From CBDDCQ01 sp965226285 (lineage in GTDB: Bacteria; Bacteroidota; Bacteroidia; Flavobacteriales; Ichthyobacteriaceae), in assembly GCA_965226285.1 (NCBI GenBank), contig CBDDCQ010000002.1, forward strand, positions 17,592 through 81,591: DNA of 64,000 nt, written 5' to 3'. Positions 38,326 to 47,394 of this stretch are shown piece after piece. Positions within the stretch are counted from its first letter, which is position 1. Each line of letters begins with the position of its first letter. The notes beneath the pieces were generated by a model. It ran no database searches and was not told where the DNA came from. It saw nothing but the letters and a program-made list of their open reading frames with translations. The translations under genes and the position numbers were made by a program.

Positions 38326-39984
38326 ATGAATTTTATGAAAAAGTACAAGGCTCCATATTTTAAGTTGTTGATTATTTTTAGTTTAGTGGCTATCTTATCA
38401 ATTACATTTCAAGTAAATAAAAATAGATATATAGAAATTGCTAGACAAATAGAACTTTTTACTACTATATTTAAGCATTTGGAAATGTATTATGTAGATG
38501 AAATTAAACCTAAAAAGCTTATAAAAAAATGTATAGATAAAATGCTAAGTAGTTTAGATCCTTATACTGTTTATATGGATAAGGATCAGAGTAAGGAATT
38601 TGATGAGATAACAGAGGGGAAATATGGTGGTATAGGTTGTATTATAGGGGCAAAAGATAGTTGTATTGTAGTAAGGCAAGTATATAAGGATTCTCCTTGT
38701 GATAAAGAAGGTTTAAAAGTAGGAGATATAATATTAGCAATAGATGATAAGGATATATCAAAAATAACAAACATCAGTGAAGCAAGTAATTTAATCAAAG
38801 GAAATATTAAAACTATTGTGAAATTAAAGGTAAAGAGATTTAATAAAAAAGATATCTTTAATATAGTAATAGAGAGGGGAATTGTAGAGACGAAGGCTGT
38901 ACCTTATGCAAATATGATAAGTGATAAAATAGGATTAGTAACTCTGATGGGGTTTAGTAAAACTTCAGCTAATGAAGTAAAACAAGCCTTTTTGAAATTG
39001 AAAAAAATGGGTATGCAAAAATTTATTTTAGATTTAAGGGGAAACTCAGGAGGTTTACTTTCACAAGCTGTTAATATAATAAGTTTTTTTGTACCTAAAG
39101 GGACTATAATAGTCAGTACCAAAGGTAAAATCTCAAAATTAAATAAAACTTACAAAACTGAGAATATCCCCCTAGATTTGGATATTCCTATTGTAGTTTT
39201 AGTAGACTCAAATTCTGCATCATCATCAGAGATTTTATCGGGAGCACTACAGGATTTGGATAGGGCTGTAATAGTGGGGGAAAAGACTTATGGAAAAGGT
39301 TTAGTACAGCAACTTATTCCTGTGAATCAAGGACAACTGAAATTAACAGTATCTAAGTATTATATTCCTAGTGGTAGGTGTATTCAAAAGGTAGATTACT
39401 TTAACGAAATCAAGCAAAATGATAATCGTACTCGAAAGTTATTTTATACAAAGAGTGGTAGGGTAGTATATGAAAATGGAGGAGTTACACCAGATATAAA
39501 AATAGCACCTGCTCCTGCTCCTATTATAGTAGATCAACTTTATGCCAACGATATTATATTTAACTATGCTACAGAGTATTATTATAATCATAAGAAGATA
39601 AAATTACCAAAATATTTTTTTATTTCGAATAAGGAATATAAGGTATTTGTGGAGTTTGTAAAAAAACAGAAAGTAATATATAAAACTAAGAAAGAGAAAA
39701 AATTAGAAGAATTTATTAATTTGATAAAAGAAGATGAAAGATATAATTTAGTAAAGAAAAATTTGGTGCAGATAAAAAAACAATTATATGATATAAAAGA
39801 AAATGATATATTTATATATGAAAAATATATAAAAAAGGTATTAGCTGCTGATATTATAAGTAGATATTATTATCAATCGGGTACTATAGAATTTAAGATT
39901 AATCATGATATGGTATTTGCTAAGGCTAAAGAAATATTTAAATCAAATCAAAAATATCAAAAGATTTTAGGGAGTAGAAAATAA
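38326..39984 (+). CDS. S41 family carboxy-terminal processing peptidase
   Basis: 552 aa with an N-terminal membrane anchor, a PDZ domain (about residues 95-185, GGIGCIIGAKD ... GLKVGDIILAIDD) and the protease core. Catalytic Ser in SNSASSSEILSGAL and Lys in GEKTYGKGLVQ; DLRGNSGGLL precedes. CtpA-type proteases act in the periplasm on C-termini of envelope proteins. ATG abuts the rnpA stop. The C-terminal 150 aa are Lys-rich and helical. Confidence 0.93.
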   Translation: MNFMKKYKAPYFKLLIIFSLVAILSITFQVNKNRYIEIARQIELFTTIFKHLEMYYVDEIKPKKLIKKCIDKMLSSLDPYTVYMDKDQSKEFDEITEGKYGGIGCIIGAKDSCIVVRQVYKDSPCDKEGLKVGDIILAIDDKDISKITNISEASNLIKGNIKTIVKLKVKRFNKKDIFNIVIERGIVETKAVPYANMISDKIGLVTLMGFSKTSANEVKQAFLKLKKMGMQKFILDLRGNSGGLLSQAVNIISFFVPKGTIIVSTKGKISKLNKTYKTENIPLDLDIPIVVLVDSNSASSSEILSGALQDLDRAVIVGEKTYGKGLVQQLIPVNQGQLKLTVSKYYIPSGRCIQKVDYFNEIKQNDNRTRKLFYTKSGRVVYENGGVTPDIKIAPAPAPIIVDQLYANDIIFNYATEYYYNHKKIKLPKYFFISNKEYKVFVEFVKKQKVIYKTKKEKKLEEFINLIKEDERYNLVKKNLVQIKKQLYDIKENDIFIYEKYIKKVLAADIISRYYYQSGTIEFKINHDMVFAKAKEIFKSNQKYQKILGSRK

Positions 39985-39994
39985 TCTATATATT

Positions 39995-41038
39995 ATGAGT
40001 AGTAAAGTAAAAAAAATAGTTTTGTCGCTAATGATATTCCTATTCATTATTATAGGAGGAGGGTATTATTATATTTCATATGATCCAAATGTAAGCATAT
40101 CAAAATCAAAAGATTATATATTTATTCCAAAAGGAACTTCATTCTTAGAAGTTAGAGATATTTTATCTAATAAATTAGAACATTTGAATACTTTTGTATT
40201 ATGGTCTAAGATTAAAGAATACGATAAAAATATAAAACCAGGTAGATATGAAATTAAAAATAAATGGAGTAATAAAGAGCTTGTATATCAATTGAAATCA
40301 GGTAGGCAGACCCCTATAAATTTAATCTTTAATAATCAGTATAGAATAGAAGATTTGGCAGGTAGGGTAGCGCAACAATTAGAAACAGATTCTATAAGCA
40401 TACTCAATGCTATATACGATAAGAAATTTTTGAATGAATTTGGATTTAACAGAGAAACTGTAAAAAGTATATTTATTCCAAATACCTATAATATTTATTG
40501 GACTGTATCTCCTGAAAAATTCGTTAGAAGGATGTACAAGGAGTATAAGAGATTTTGGAATAGAAAGGATAGAACTCAAAAGGCAAAGGAAATAGGATTA
40601 ACGCCTTTGCAAGTTACTATATTAGCTTCTATTGTGCACAAAGAAACCAGTAAAAAAGTAGAAAAAAAAAGAGTTGCAGGACTTTATATGAATAGGTTAA
40701 AAAAACAAATGAAATTAGAATCTTGTCCTACGGTGATATATATGTTGAAAGAAGAATATAATATAGAGAAAAAAATAAGTAGAGTTTTAAAGAAGGATTT
40801 AAAGATCAAATCTAAGTATAATACTTATATAAATTATGGTTTACCGCCTGCACCTATATGTGTTCCCGATATAGATATAATAGATGCCGTCTTAAATTAT
40901 GAAAAACATAATTATTTATATATGTGTGCCAATCCTGATAAATTTGGGTATAATAGTTTTGCAACTAATTTAAAAGAACATAATAAAAATAGGAGGAGAT
41001 ATATTAGTTGGTTAAAAAAGAAAAATATAAGAAGATAA
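39995..41038 (+). CDS. mltG: Endolytic murein transglycosylase
   Basis: 347 aa, one N-terminal membrane helix, then the YceG fold. Cuts nascent glycan strands and so sets their length. Seen: ILASIVHKETSKK (catalytic Glu), GLYMNRLKKQMKLESCPTV, YGLPPAPICVPD and ANPDKFGYNSFA. Last gene before the defence island; a 49-nt direct repeat begins 4 nt after its stop codon. Confidence 0.94.
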   Translation: MSSKVKKIVLSLMIFLFIIIGGGYYYISYDPNVSISKSKDYIFIPKGTSFLEVRDILSNKLEHLNTFVLWSKIKEYDKNIKPGRYEIKNKWSNKELVYQLKSGRQTPINLIFNNQYRIEDLAGRVAQQLETDSISILNAIYDKKFLNEFGFNRETVKSIFIPNTYNIYWTVSPEKFVRRMYKEYKRFWNRKDRTQKAKEIGLTPLQVTILASIVHKETSKKVEKKRVAGLYMNRLKKQMKLESCPTVIYMLKEEYNIEKKISRVLKKDLKIKSKYNTYINYGLPPAPICVPDIDIIDAVLNYEKHNYLYMCANPDKFGYNSFATNLKEHNKNRRRYISWLKKKNIRR

Positions 41039-41041
41039 TAT

Positions 41042-41090
41042 ATATTACTTTAAACCTTTAAGTTATTGTAAATAAAATATTTATATTTTT
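41042..41090 (+). repeat. Island-flanking direct repeat, left copy
   Basis: 49 nt matching 50041-50089 with 4 mismatches (TTTAAACCTTTAAGTTATT core identical). The two copies bracket the 9-kb RM island. Confidence 0.85.
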
Positions 41091-41215
41091 CTGTTTTTAA
41101 TCTCTTGTGGAGTTTCCTTTTTTCTTTCTTTTCCATATCAATCACTAAACATTTATTAGGCGGTGCAAAAATATTAATTAAATCACTTTGGGTGCTACTT
41201 ATGGCATAAAAAAAA

Positions 41216-41244
41216 CAGCCCCCAAAAGCATAGAAAGGAGGCTG
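41216..41244 (+). promoter_or_regulatory. Hairpin enclosing a Shine-Dalgarno sequence
   Basis: CAGCCCCC (41216-41223) can pair with GGAGGCTG (41237-41244), with one C.A mismatch. The right arm contains AGGAGG, rare in this genome, 3 nt before the ATG at 41248. Confidence 0.4.
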
Positions 41245-41247
41245 CCA

Positions 41248-41349
41248 ATGAAAATTATAAAATACCTTATTATTTACTTAAAAAATAAATTAATAAAATA
41301 CCCTGCAAATATATATAAAAAAATACAATCCAAAACATTATTTTTTTAA
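41248..41349 (+). CDS. Possible 33-aa leader or micro-protein
   Basis: MKIIKYLIIYLKNKLIKYPA..., basic with a hydrophobic start, ending TAA 41349. The only support is the perfect AGGAGG just upstream. No family recognised. Confidence 0.3.
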   Translation: MKIIKYLIIYLKNKLIKYPANIYKKIQSKTLFF

Positions 41350-41361
41350 TTTTTTTATTTT

Positions 41362-41397
41362 GGTTCTTGTTAAGTTAAAAAACTTATGTATCTTAAA
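41362..41397 (+). repeat. Imperfect direct repeat, unit 1
   Basis: GGTTCTTGTTAAGTTAAAAA... ending in TTATGTATCTTAAA; unit 2 at 41461-41497 is GGTTCTTGATATGTTAAAAA... ending in TTATGTATCTTTAAA. Both follow a T-run. Possibly paired binding sites or promoter duplicates. Confidence 0.7.
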
Positions 41398-41460
41398 TCC
41401 TCCTTCGCTTAACAAATATTTAAAGTTTGCTAATACTCTGCAAAGATATTTTTTTATTCG

Positions 41461-41497
41461 GGTTCTTGATATGTTAAAAAAATTATGTATCTTTAAA
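41461..41497 (+). repeat. Imperfect direct repeat, unit 2
   Basis: See unit 1 at 41362-41397; unit starts are 99 nt apart. Confidence 0.7.
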
Positions 41498-41788
41498 AAC
41501 GTTTATTTAAACTAAAAAACTTATAATGTTCTGCGTTATGTTAATATAGCTTTGGTATCCATTTCTTTTTTAGAAAAGGGGAGAGAGGGATTTTATAAAA
41601 CAAGGCAGTAAAGGTTTAAAATTTAAAGCGATTGAGCGTAAATTTTTAACTTTTACCGTTAATGTAAAATAGAATACTATATTTGTAATGTCGCTTATAT
41701 GTGTATATATTTGAGTGGTTCATTTGAATAACCGCAATGCGTATATTTGAGTGGTTGAAACAATATAAAAAAGAACAAAATTTGAAAA

Positions 41789-42570
41789 ATGAATCATTGG
41801 ACTAAACTTAGCATAGGGTATGCAAATCAACAGTCATATTTGGATGACTTATTTCAAGTTTACCCAACTATACCAGAAGGAATAAGAGATATTGATGAAA
41901 CAATTTGGGCAGCTATTAAAAACGCATTTGCACAAAAAGACAATCATGCTTTAATTCAAGAGTTATTAAAATTGGACCTTTTTCCTATCAAAGATAGCTA
42001 CATAGCATATTTGAAAAGAGATAAGACAGCTATTGACAGAAATCCAAAAACGATTAACAGAATTTGCGGTCGTTTGTACGAAATGGGACTTGATAAAGTC
42101 TTTGAAAGGTGTAGTGAGCCAAAAGAAACAAATAGACAAATCGGACCAATGTTTAGAAATTGGTTAAAAAATAAATCTCTTGGAATTGAACCTGTAACAC
42201 TTGATAATTTTACAGCTAATGACAATGATGCCATTCTTGATGCAGGAGATGATGCAATGATGAAATTTGCCAATGAGCATTTAGGTTACAATCATAATAA
42301 AGGGTTAGATTTTGTAGGACGTTTCAATAAAAATATGTGATTGGTGAAGCGAAATTTCTAACAGATTTTGGCGGACATCAAAACGCACAGTTCAATGACG
42401 CAATTAATACTATTCAAGCAAAAGGCGTTGATGCGGTCAAAATTGCAATTTTAGATGGCGTTCTTTTTATTAAAGGATGCAACAAAATGTACAAATCAAT
42501 TACTCAAACTTATAAAGACTATAACATATTGAGTGCTTTAGTTCTAAGAGAGTTTCTATACCAATTATAA
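41789..42570 (+). pseudogene. Type II restriction endonuclease, frameshifted
   Basis: The first frame (41789-42340, 183 aa) ends ...LDFVGRFNKNM. The next frame (-1) continues IGEAKFLTDFGGHQNAQFND to 42570. Adding one A to the A5 run 42329-42333 restores NKKYVIGEAKF and one protein of about 260 aa. The PD-(D/E)xK core spans the break: LDFVGRF (Asp) and GEAK (Glu-x-Lys), so the active site is split and the protein should be dead. The exact enzyme family is not certain. Its methyltransferase follows after 2 nt. Confidence 0.8.
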
Positions 42571-42572
42571 TT

Positions 42573-43640
42573 ATGGAGAATTTACTTATTAAAGGAGATA
42601 ATGTAGTAGGGTTAAATTTTCTTTTAGACCATAAAAATTTAAAAGGAAAAATTGACCTTGTTTACATTGACCCTCCTTTTGCGACAGGCGGAAATTTTAC
42701 CATAACAGACGGAAGAGCTTCAACAATAAGTAATTCAAGAAATGGAAATGTAGCGTATTCAGATAAATTATTGGGTGATGACTTTTTAAATTTCATAAGA
42801 CAGAGTTTGATAATATTGAAAGAATTACTCTCAGAACAAGGCTCTATTTATCTTCATATTGACTATAAAATTGGACATTATGTAAAAATTTTAATGGATG
42901 AAGTTTTTGGTATTGAGAACTTCAGAAACGACATTACAAGAATTAAATGTAACCCCAAAAACTTTAGAAGAATAGGATATGGCAATAAAAAAGATTTAAT
43001 TCTTTTTTATTCAAAATCAGCTAAACCCATTTGGAACGAGCCAAGAGAAAAATACACCAAAAAAGATTTAGAAAAATTATTTCCAAAAAAGAATAAGCAA
43101 GGAAGAAGATATACTACAGTCCCAATTCACGCACCAGGAGAAACTGATAACGGCAAATCAAATCAACCTTTTAAAGGGATTATGCCACCAAAAGGAAGAC
43201 ATTGGAGAACGGATGTGGAAACTTTGGAACAATGGAACAAAGACGGGCTAATAGAGTGGTCTTCAACAGGAAACCCAAGAAAAATAATTTTCGCTGACGA
43301 ACGAGAAGGTAAAAGAGTTCAAGATATTTGGGAATATAAAGACCCACCATATCCTACTTATCCAACCGAAAAAAACCCTGAATTACTTGATTTAATTATT
43401 AGAACTTCTTCAAACAAAGACAGTGTTGTTTTAGACTGTTTTTGTGGTTCAGGTACAACTTTAAAGTCAGCACATACTAATGGTAGAAATTGGATTGGAA
43501 TAGACGAATCAGACCATGCAATTAAAGCGACAAAAGAAAAAATTAAAACTATTGAAGGCGATTTGTTTGTATCAAAACCTAATTACAACTTTATAGAGTT
43601 AGAAAAAAATACTATTACCAAAATAAAAAACGCTATTTAG
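42573..43640 (+). CDS. DNA methyltransferase, beta class (N6-adenine or N4-cytosine)
   Basis: 355 aa. Motif IV comes first (VYIDPPFATGG, near residue 33) and the SAM motif late (VLDCFCGSGTTLKSA, near residue 290), the order of beta-class amino-MTases. The target domain lies between. DPPF in place of DPPY is accepted in the class. Protects host DNA from the nuclease encoded just upstream, now broken. Its last 16 nt plus flanking bases recur at 49950-49974. Confidence 0.9.
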   Translation: MENLLIKGDNVVGLNFLLDHKNLKGKIDLVYIDPPFATGGNFTITDGRASTISNSRNGNVAYSDKLLGDDFLNFIRQSLIILKELLSEQGSIYLHIDYKIGHYVKILMDEVFGIENFRNDITRIKCNPKNFRRIGYGNKKDLILFYSKSAKPIWNEPREKYTKKDLEKLFPKKNKQGRRYTTVPIHAPGETDNGKSNQPFKGIMPPKGRHWRTDVETLEQWNKDGLIEWSSTGNPRKIIFADEREGKRVQDIWEYKDPPYPTYPTEKNPELLDLIIRTSSNKDSVVLDCFCGSGTTLKSAHTNGRNWIGIDESDHAIKATKEKIKTIEGDLFVSKPNYNFIELEKNTITKIKNAI

Positions 43641-43649
43641 GCGAAGCCC
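43625..43649 (+). repeat. 25-nt repeat at the end of the beta-class MTase gene
   Basis: AAAAAACGCTATTTAGGCGA plus AGCCC; identical to 49950-49974. It includes the MTase stop codon. Confidence 0.9.
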
Positions 43650-43903
43650 TAACTAAGTCTTAGGGGAGAGGGTAATTTTTTAACTATTACCTACCGATTC
43701 ATCTAGCAAAAAAATGGGTAAAGCCAAAACTTTACTCTTTTTGAAGCTGCGTAAGGGATAGAAGCAAACTACCGTGTAGTGCAGATAGCCCGCCCCGTAG
43801 GGGCATGTCCAAAAAATTAATATTTGCCTTAAAAAATAATTTTTCTGTTTTTTTGCTATTTCAATGGTAATTATTTTTTATTTTTGTCAAAAAATGACAA
43901 ATT

Positions 43904-45235
43904 ATGTTGGATGATTTAGTTTCTATTGGTAGTACATTAAAAGAAATAAGGGAAACCAAAGGATTTCAGCTTCAAGAAGTTGCTCAAAAAACAGCTATAA
44001 ATTACACGATTTTAAGTCGAATTGAAACAGGAAAACGACTTCCAACCAAGCCACAAGTACAAAACTTGGCAACTTTTTATAATTACAAGGAAGAAGAATT
44101 AATAAAGCACCTCATTAGCGATAAAATCTTATACGAAGTTCAAAATGAAGATTTTGGACTTGAAAGTTTTCGTCTTGCTGAACAGAAAATAAAATACGGT
44201 TTATCACTTTTCAAAGATTACAACCACCTTGAAAAGTTTGAGTTACACAGCAGAAGATATATCGGGAATAAAGCAAAATTGACTGATTGGATAATGGAGA
44301 TTATTCAAAAAGAAACCTCAGGAAACGACACTTTTATTGATGTTTTTTCGGGAACGGCAATCGTTGCTAAACAAGCTATGAAAACCTACAAAAATGTTGT
44401 GTTAAACGACATTTTGTATTCCAATAATGTTACATATCAAGCGTTTTTTGACAACAAAAAATGGAACTCGAAAAAACTAATTGATATTGTAAATGAGTAT
44501 AATAATTTAGATGCGAAAAATATAAGAGAAAACTATTTTTCTAAAAACTTTGGAGGGAAATTTTATGAGAAAGATGTATCAAGAATAATAGGATATATCC
44601 GCCAAGACATTGAAAATAAAAAAGATGAACTCAATTCAAAAGAGTACGCAATACTTTTAACTTCTTTAATTTACACAATTGACCGACTTGCCAATACTGT
44701 TGGACATTTTGACGCTTACATAAAAAAACCGATTGTAAAGCGACCTTTAAATTTTAGATTAATCCAAACTGAAGATTTTGCTGGTGTACAAATTTACCAT
44801 GAAGATTCTAACAAGTTGGTAAAAAAACTAAAAGGAGATATAGCATATATTGACCCTCCTTACAATTCAAGACAATACAGCCGTTTTTATCATATATATG
44901 AAAATCTAGTAAAGTGGAAAAAGCCTAAATTATATGGAGTTGCTTTAAAACCAGAGCCTGAAAATATGAGTAAGTATTGTACTGTAAAAGCAAAAGACGC
45001 TTTTAAAGATTTGGTTCAAAATTTGGATGTAAAATATTTAGCTGTATCTTACAACAATACCTATAAATCAAAAAGTAAATCTTCTAAAAATAAAATTAGA
45101 TATGAAGAAATTATTGATATCTTAAATAGTGTTGGAGAAACCAAGATTTTTGAACAATCTCACAAGTATTTTAATACAAGTAAAACAGACTTTAACGAAC
45201 ATAAGGAGTTTTTATTTATAGCAAAAAAAACATGA
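43904..45235 (+). CDS. XRE-family regulator fused to an alpha-class adenine methyltransferase
   Basis: 443 aa. N-terminal helix-turn-helix (residues 8-65: TLKEIRETKGFQLQEVAQKT, LSRIETGKRLP), a linker, then a FokI/D12-like MTase: RRYIGNKAKLTDWI, FIDVFSGTAIVAKQ (SAM site, near residue 145) and IAYIDPPYNSRQYSRF (catalytic, near residue 320). The HTH probably lets the enzyme control its own transcription, like a C protein. Overlaps the next MTase by 4 nt. Paralogue of the gene at 47395. No nuclease gene is attached to this pair. Confidence 0.88.
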   Translation: MLDDLVSIGSTLKEIRETKGFQLQEVAQKTAINYTILSRIETGKRLPTKPQVQNLATFYNYKEEELIKHLISDKILYEVQNEDFGLESFRLAEQKIKYGLSLFKDYNHLEKFELHSRRYIGNKAKLTDWIMEIIQKETSGNDTFIDVFSGTAIVAKQAMKTYKNVVLNDILYSNNVTYQAFFDNKKWNSKKLIDIVNEYNNLDAKNIRENYFSKNFGGKFYEKDVSRIIGYIRQDIENKKDELNSKEYAILLTSLIYTIDRLANTVGHFDAYIKKPIVKRPLNFRLIQTEDFAGVQIYHEDSNKLVKKLKGDIAYIDPPYNSRQYSRFYHIYENLVKWKKPKLYGVALKPEPENMSKYCTVKAKDAFKDLVQNLDVKYLAVSYNNTYKSKSKSSKNKIRYEEIIDILNSVGETKIFEQSHKYFNTSKTDFNEHKEFLFIAKKT

Positions 45236-46233
45236 ATAACCCTAATAAAACATATCGTTCACCATTATTTTATGTTGGAGATAAATATAAACTTTACCCT
45301 AAAATAAGTAAGTATTTCCCTAAAAATATCAACCGTTTTATTGAACCATTTACAGGTGGAGGATCTGTATTTCTCAATGTAAATGCAAATGAATATCTTT
45401 TGAATGACATTGATTCAAATGTAATAGAAATTCATCGTTTTCTAAAGGGACAAGCTAATGATCCAAACACTTTTTTTAACAATGCTTTTAAGCTTATTCA
45501 ACAGTATAATTTATCTCATTCTTACATAAAAGATATTGTTCCAAGAGGATTAAAAGACGAGTGGAAAAAAACATATTATGCAAAATTCAATAAACAAGGC
45601 TTTAATCAATTAAAATCGGATTACAATTTAAATAGCGAAAAAAACACTTTGCATTTGTATTTATTGCTGATTTACGGATTTAATAGGATGTTGCGATTTA
45701 ATTCAAAAGGGGAATATAATTTACCTGTTGGAAATGTTGATTTTAATAAAAACACAGAAACTGCGTTAAATGATTATTTTCGTTTAATAAGGCAAAAGAA
45801 TATTCAATTTCACAAGTTAGATTTTATGAAGTTCTTTAAACAAATTGAGTTTCAAAAAGATGACTTTGTTTATCTTGACCCTCCTTATCTAATTACATTT
45901 AGTGAGTATAATAAGTTTTGGAATGAAGCAACCGAGGAATGCTTACTGGACTTTTTGAGGTGGTTGGATATACAAAATGTAAAATTTGCTGTTTCAAATG
46001 TTTCTCACTACAAAGGAAAAGTAAATCATTTATTTTTGGAATGGAGCAAACAGTATAATTCATTTGATATTAAGAGTAATTACATCAGTTATCAAGACAA
46101 TTCAAATAAGAAGTTTAAAGAAGTTTTAATTACCAATTTTGAATCGGAGATTTTTACACCAATTCAAAGAACAATTGATTTTAAAGAGTTTGAAACTGTA
46201 GAGTACTATGGTAAAAAAAAACAATTAATGTGA
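45232..46233 (+). CDS. Dam-like (D12 class) adenine methyltransferase
   Basis: 333 aa. RSPLFYVGDKYKLYPKI and FIEPFTGGGSVFLN (SAM site) at the N-terminus, FVYLDPPYLITFSEYNKFW (catalytic DPPY, near residue 215) after the target domain: alpha-class order. ATGA overlap with the XRE-MTase implies joint expression; the two together could methylate both strands of an asymmetric site. Paralogue of 46472. An unexplained 240-nt gap follows, with remnants and a repeat. Confidence 0.9.
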   Translation: MNNPNKTYRSPLFYVGDKYKLYPKISKYFPKNINRFIEPFTGGGSVFLNVNANEYLLNDIDSNVIEIHRFLKGQANDPNTFFNNAFKLIQQYNLSHSYIKDIVPRGLKDEWKKTYYAKFNKQGFNQLKSDYNLNSEKNTLHLYLLLIYGFNRMLRFNSKGEYNLPVGNVDFNKNTETALNDYFRLIRQKNIQFHKLDFMKFFKQIEFQKDDFVYLDPPYLITFSEYNKFWNEATEECLLDFLRWLDIQNVKFAVSNVSHYKGKVNHLFLEWSKQYNSFDIKSNYISYQDNSNKKFKEVLITNFESEIFTPIQRTIDFKEFETVEYYGKKKQLM

Positions 46234-46382
46234 TTGAGGAATTTAAAAGGAATTTGAGTTGAGTTATTGTAAAAAAATAAAGTTTAAATATAGCGAGCGT
46301 TAAAGCACAAAAAAATGCGAAATAAGCCTTAATTTTAAGGCAAACAGCATTTTTGCATGCAAGCGAAGCTACCATTTTATAG

Positions 46383-46451
46383 AATCCCAGTGCGACTGGT
46401 AAAAAAAGAAATTTATAAGCTTGGATGGTGTGGCTATTTACACATAACGAC
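46383..46451 (+). repeat. About 70-nt direct repeat inside the island, copy 1
   Basis: Matches 49850-49919 with scattered mismatches; the shared end is TATTTACACATAACGAC. It is followed by GCTACATAGCATATTT, which also occurs inside the broken nuclease gene at 41998, so this gap is a patchwork of island pieces. Confidence 0.8.
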
Positions 46452-46471
46452 TGCTACATAGCATATTTAAT

Positions 46472-47392
46472 ATGAAATTATCTTTAAAAAACAAACAAAA
46501 ACAACTAAAATCACCACTGAATTACATTGGTGGAAAATATCGTTTGTTGAGCCAAATTTCACCACTTTTCCCTAATGAAACAGATAATTTTATAGATTTG
46601 TTTGCAGGTGGTTGTAATGTTGGGGTAAATGCAGAGGCTGAAAAAGTGTTTTTTAATGATAATTTGACTTTTTTAATAGAAATGTATCAAACATTTCAAG
46701 AAACTGAATTAAGTCTGATAATCAATCATATAGAAAATAGAATAATTGAATTTGATTTATCGCAAAGCAATGAACATGGTTATAAAGCGATGAGAAATTT
46801 ATACAATAAAGAAAAAAATCCATTGGATTTATTTGTATTGATTGCCTACTCGTTTAATCATCAAATTCGGTTTAATAATTCGCACGAATTTAACAATCCT
46901 TTTGGCAAAAATCGCAGTAGTTTTAACGCTAAAATGAAACAAAATTTAGAAAATTTTATCATCAAAATTAAAGAGCGAGAATGTTATTTTAGCAATTTAT
47001 GTTTTACTGATTTTGATTTCTTAAATTTTGGTGAAAATGATTTTGTTTATTGCGACCCGCCGTATTTAATTACCACAGGAACTTATAACGATGGCAAACG
47101 AGGTTTTAAAGGATGGTCTTTAAAACAAGAACATCAATTATTGGAATTATTAGACGATTTAAACAGCAGAAATATCAAGTTTGCCTTATCCAATGTGATT
47201 GAACACAAGGGGAAAAGTAACGATATTTTAAAAGATTGGATAAATTTTAATGATTATAACATTAATTATTTGAATTTCAATTATTCAAATTCTAATTATC
47301 AAACAATTGTACGAGATAAAAAGGCAAGTATTGAAGTTTTAATTACCAATTATCAATCACCTAAACAAAAACAATTAGCGTTATTTGATTAG
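46472..47392 (+). CDS. Dam-like (D12 class) adenine methyltransferase
   Basis: 306 aa. LKSPLNYIGGKYRLLSQI, FIDLFAGGCNVGVN (SAM site) and FVYCDPPYLITTGTYNDG (catalytic). Followed after 2 nt by a second MTase of the other type and then a nuclease. Paralogue of 45232, though clearly diverged. Confidence 0.9.
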   Translation: MKLSLKNKQKQLKSPLNYIGGKYRLLSQISPLFPNETDNFIDLFAGGCNVGVNAEAEKVFFNDNLTFLIEMYQTFQETELSLIINHIENRIIEFDLSQSNEHGYKAMRNLYNKEKNPLDLFVLIAYSFNHQIRFNNSHEFNNPFGKNRSSFNAKMKQNLENFIIKIKERECYFSNLCFTDFDFLNFGENDFVYCDPPYLITTGTYNDGKRGFKGWSLKQEHQLLELLDDLNSRNIKFALSNVIEHKGKSNDILKDWINFNDYNINYLNFNYSNSNYQTIVRDKKASIEVLITNYQSPKQKQLALFD

Positions 47393-47394
47393 TT

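Larger units (their letters stand above)
41091..41788 (+). other. Long non-coding stretch before the RM island
   Basis: About 700 nt with no clear long gene. It holds a hairpin that masks an AGGAGG (41216-41244), a 33-codon frame after it (41248-41349), an imperfect 36-nt direct repeat (41362-41397 and 41461-41497) and a second short pair (GTATATATTTGAGTGGTT at about 41703 and GTATATTTGAGTGGTT at 41741). Confidence 0.6.
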
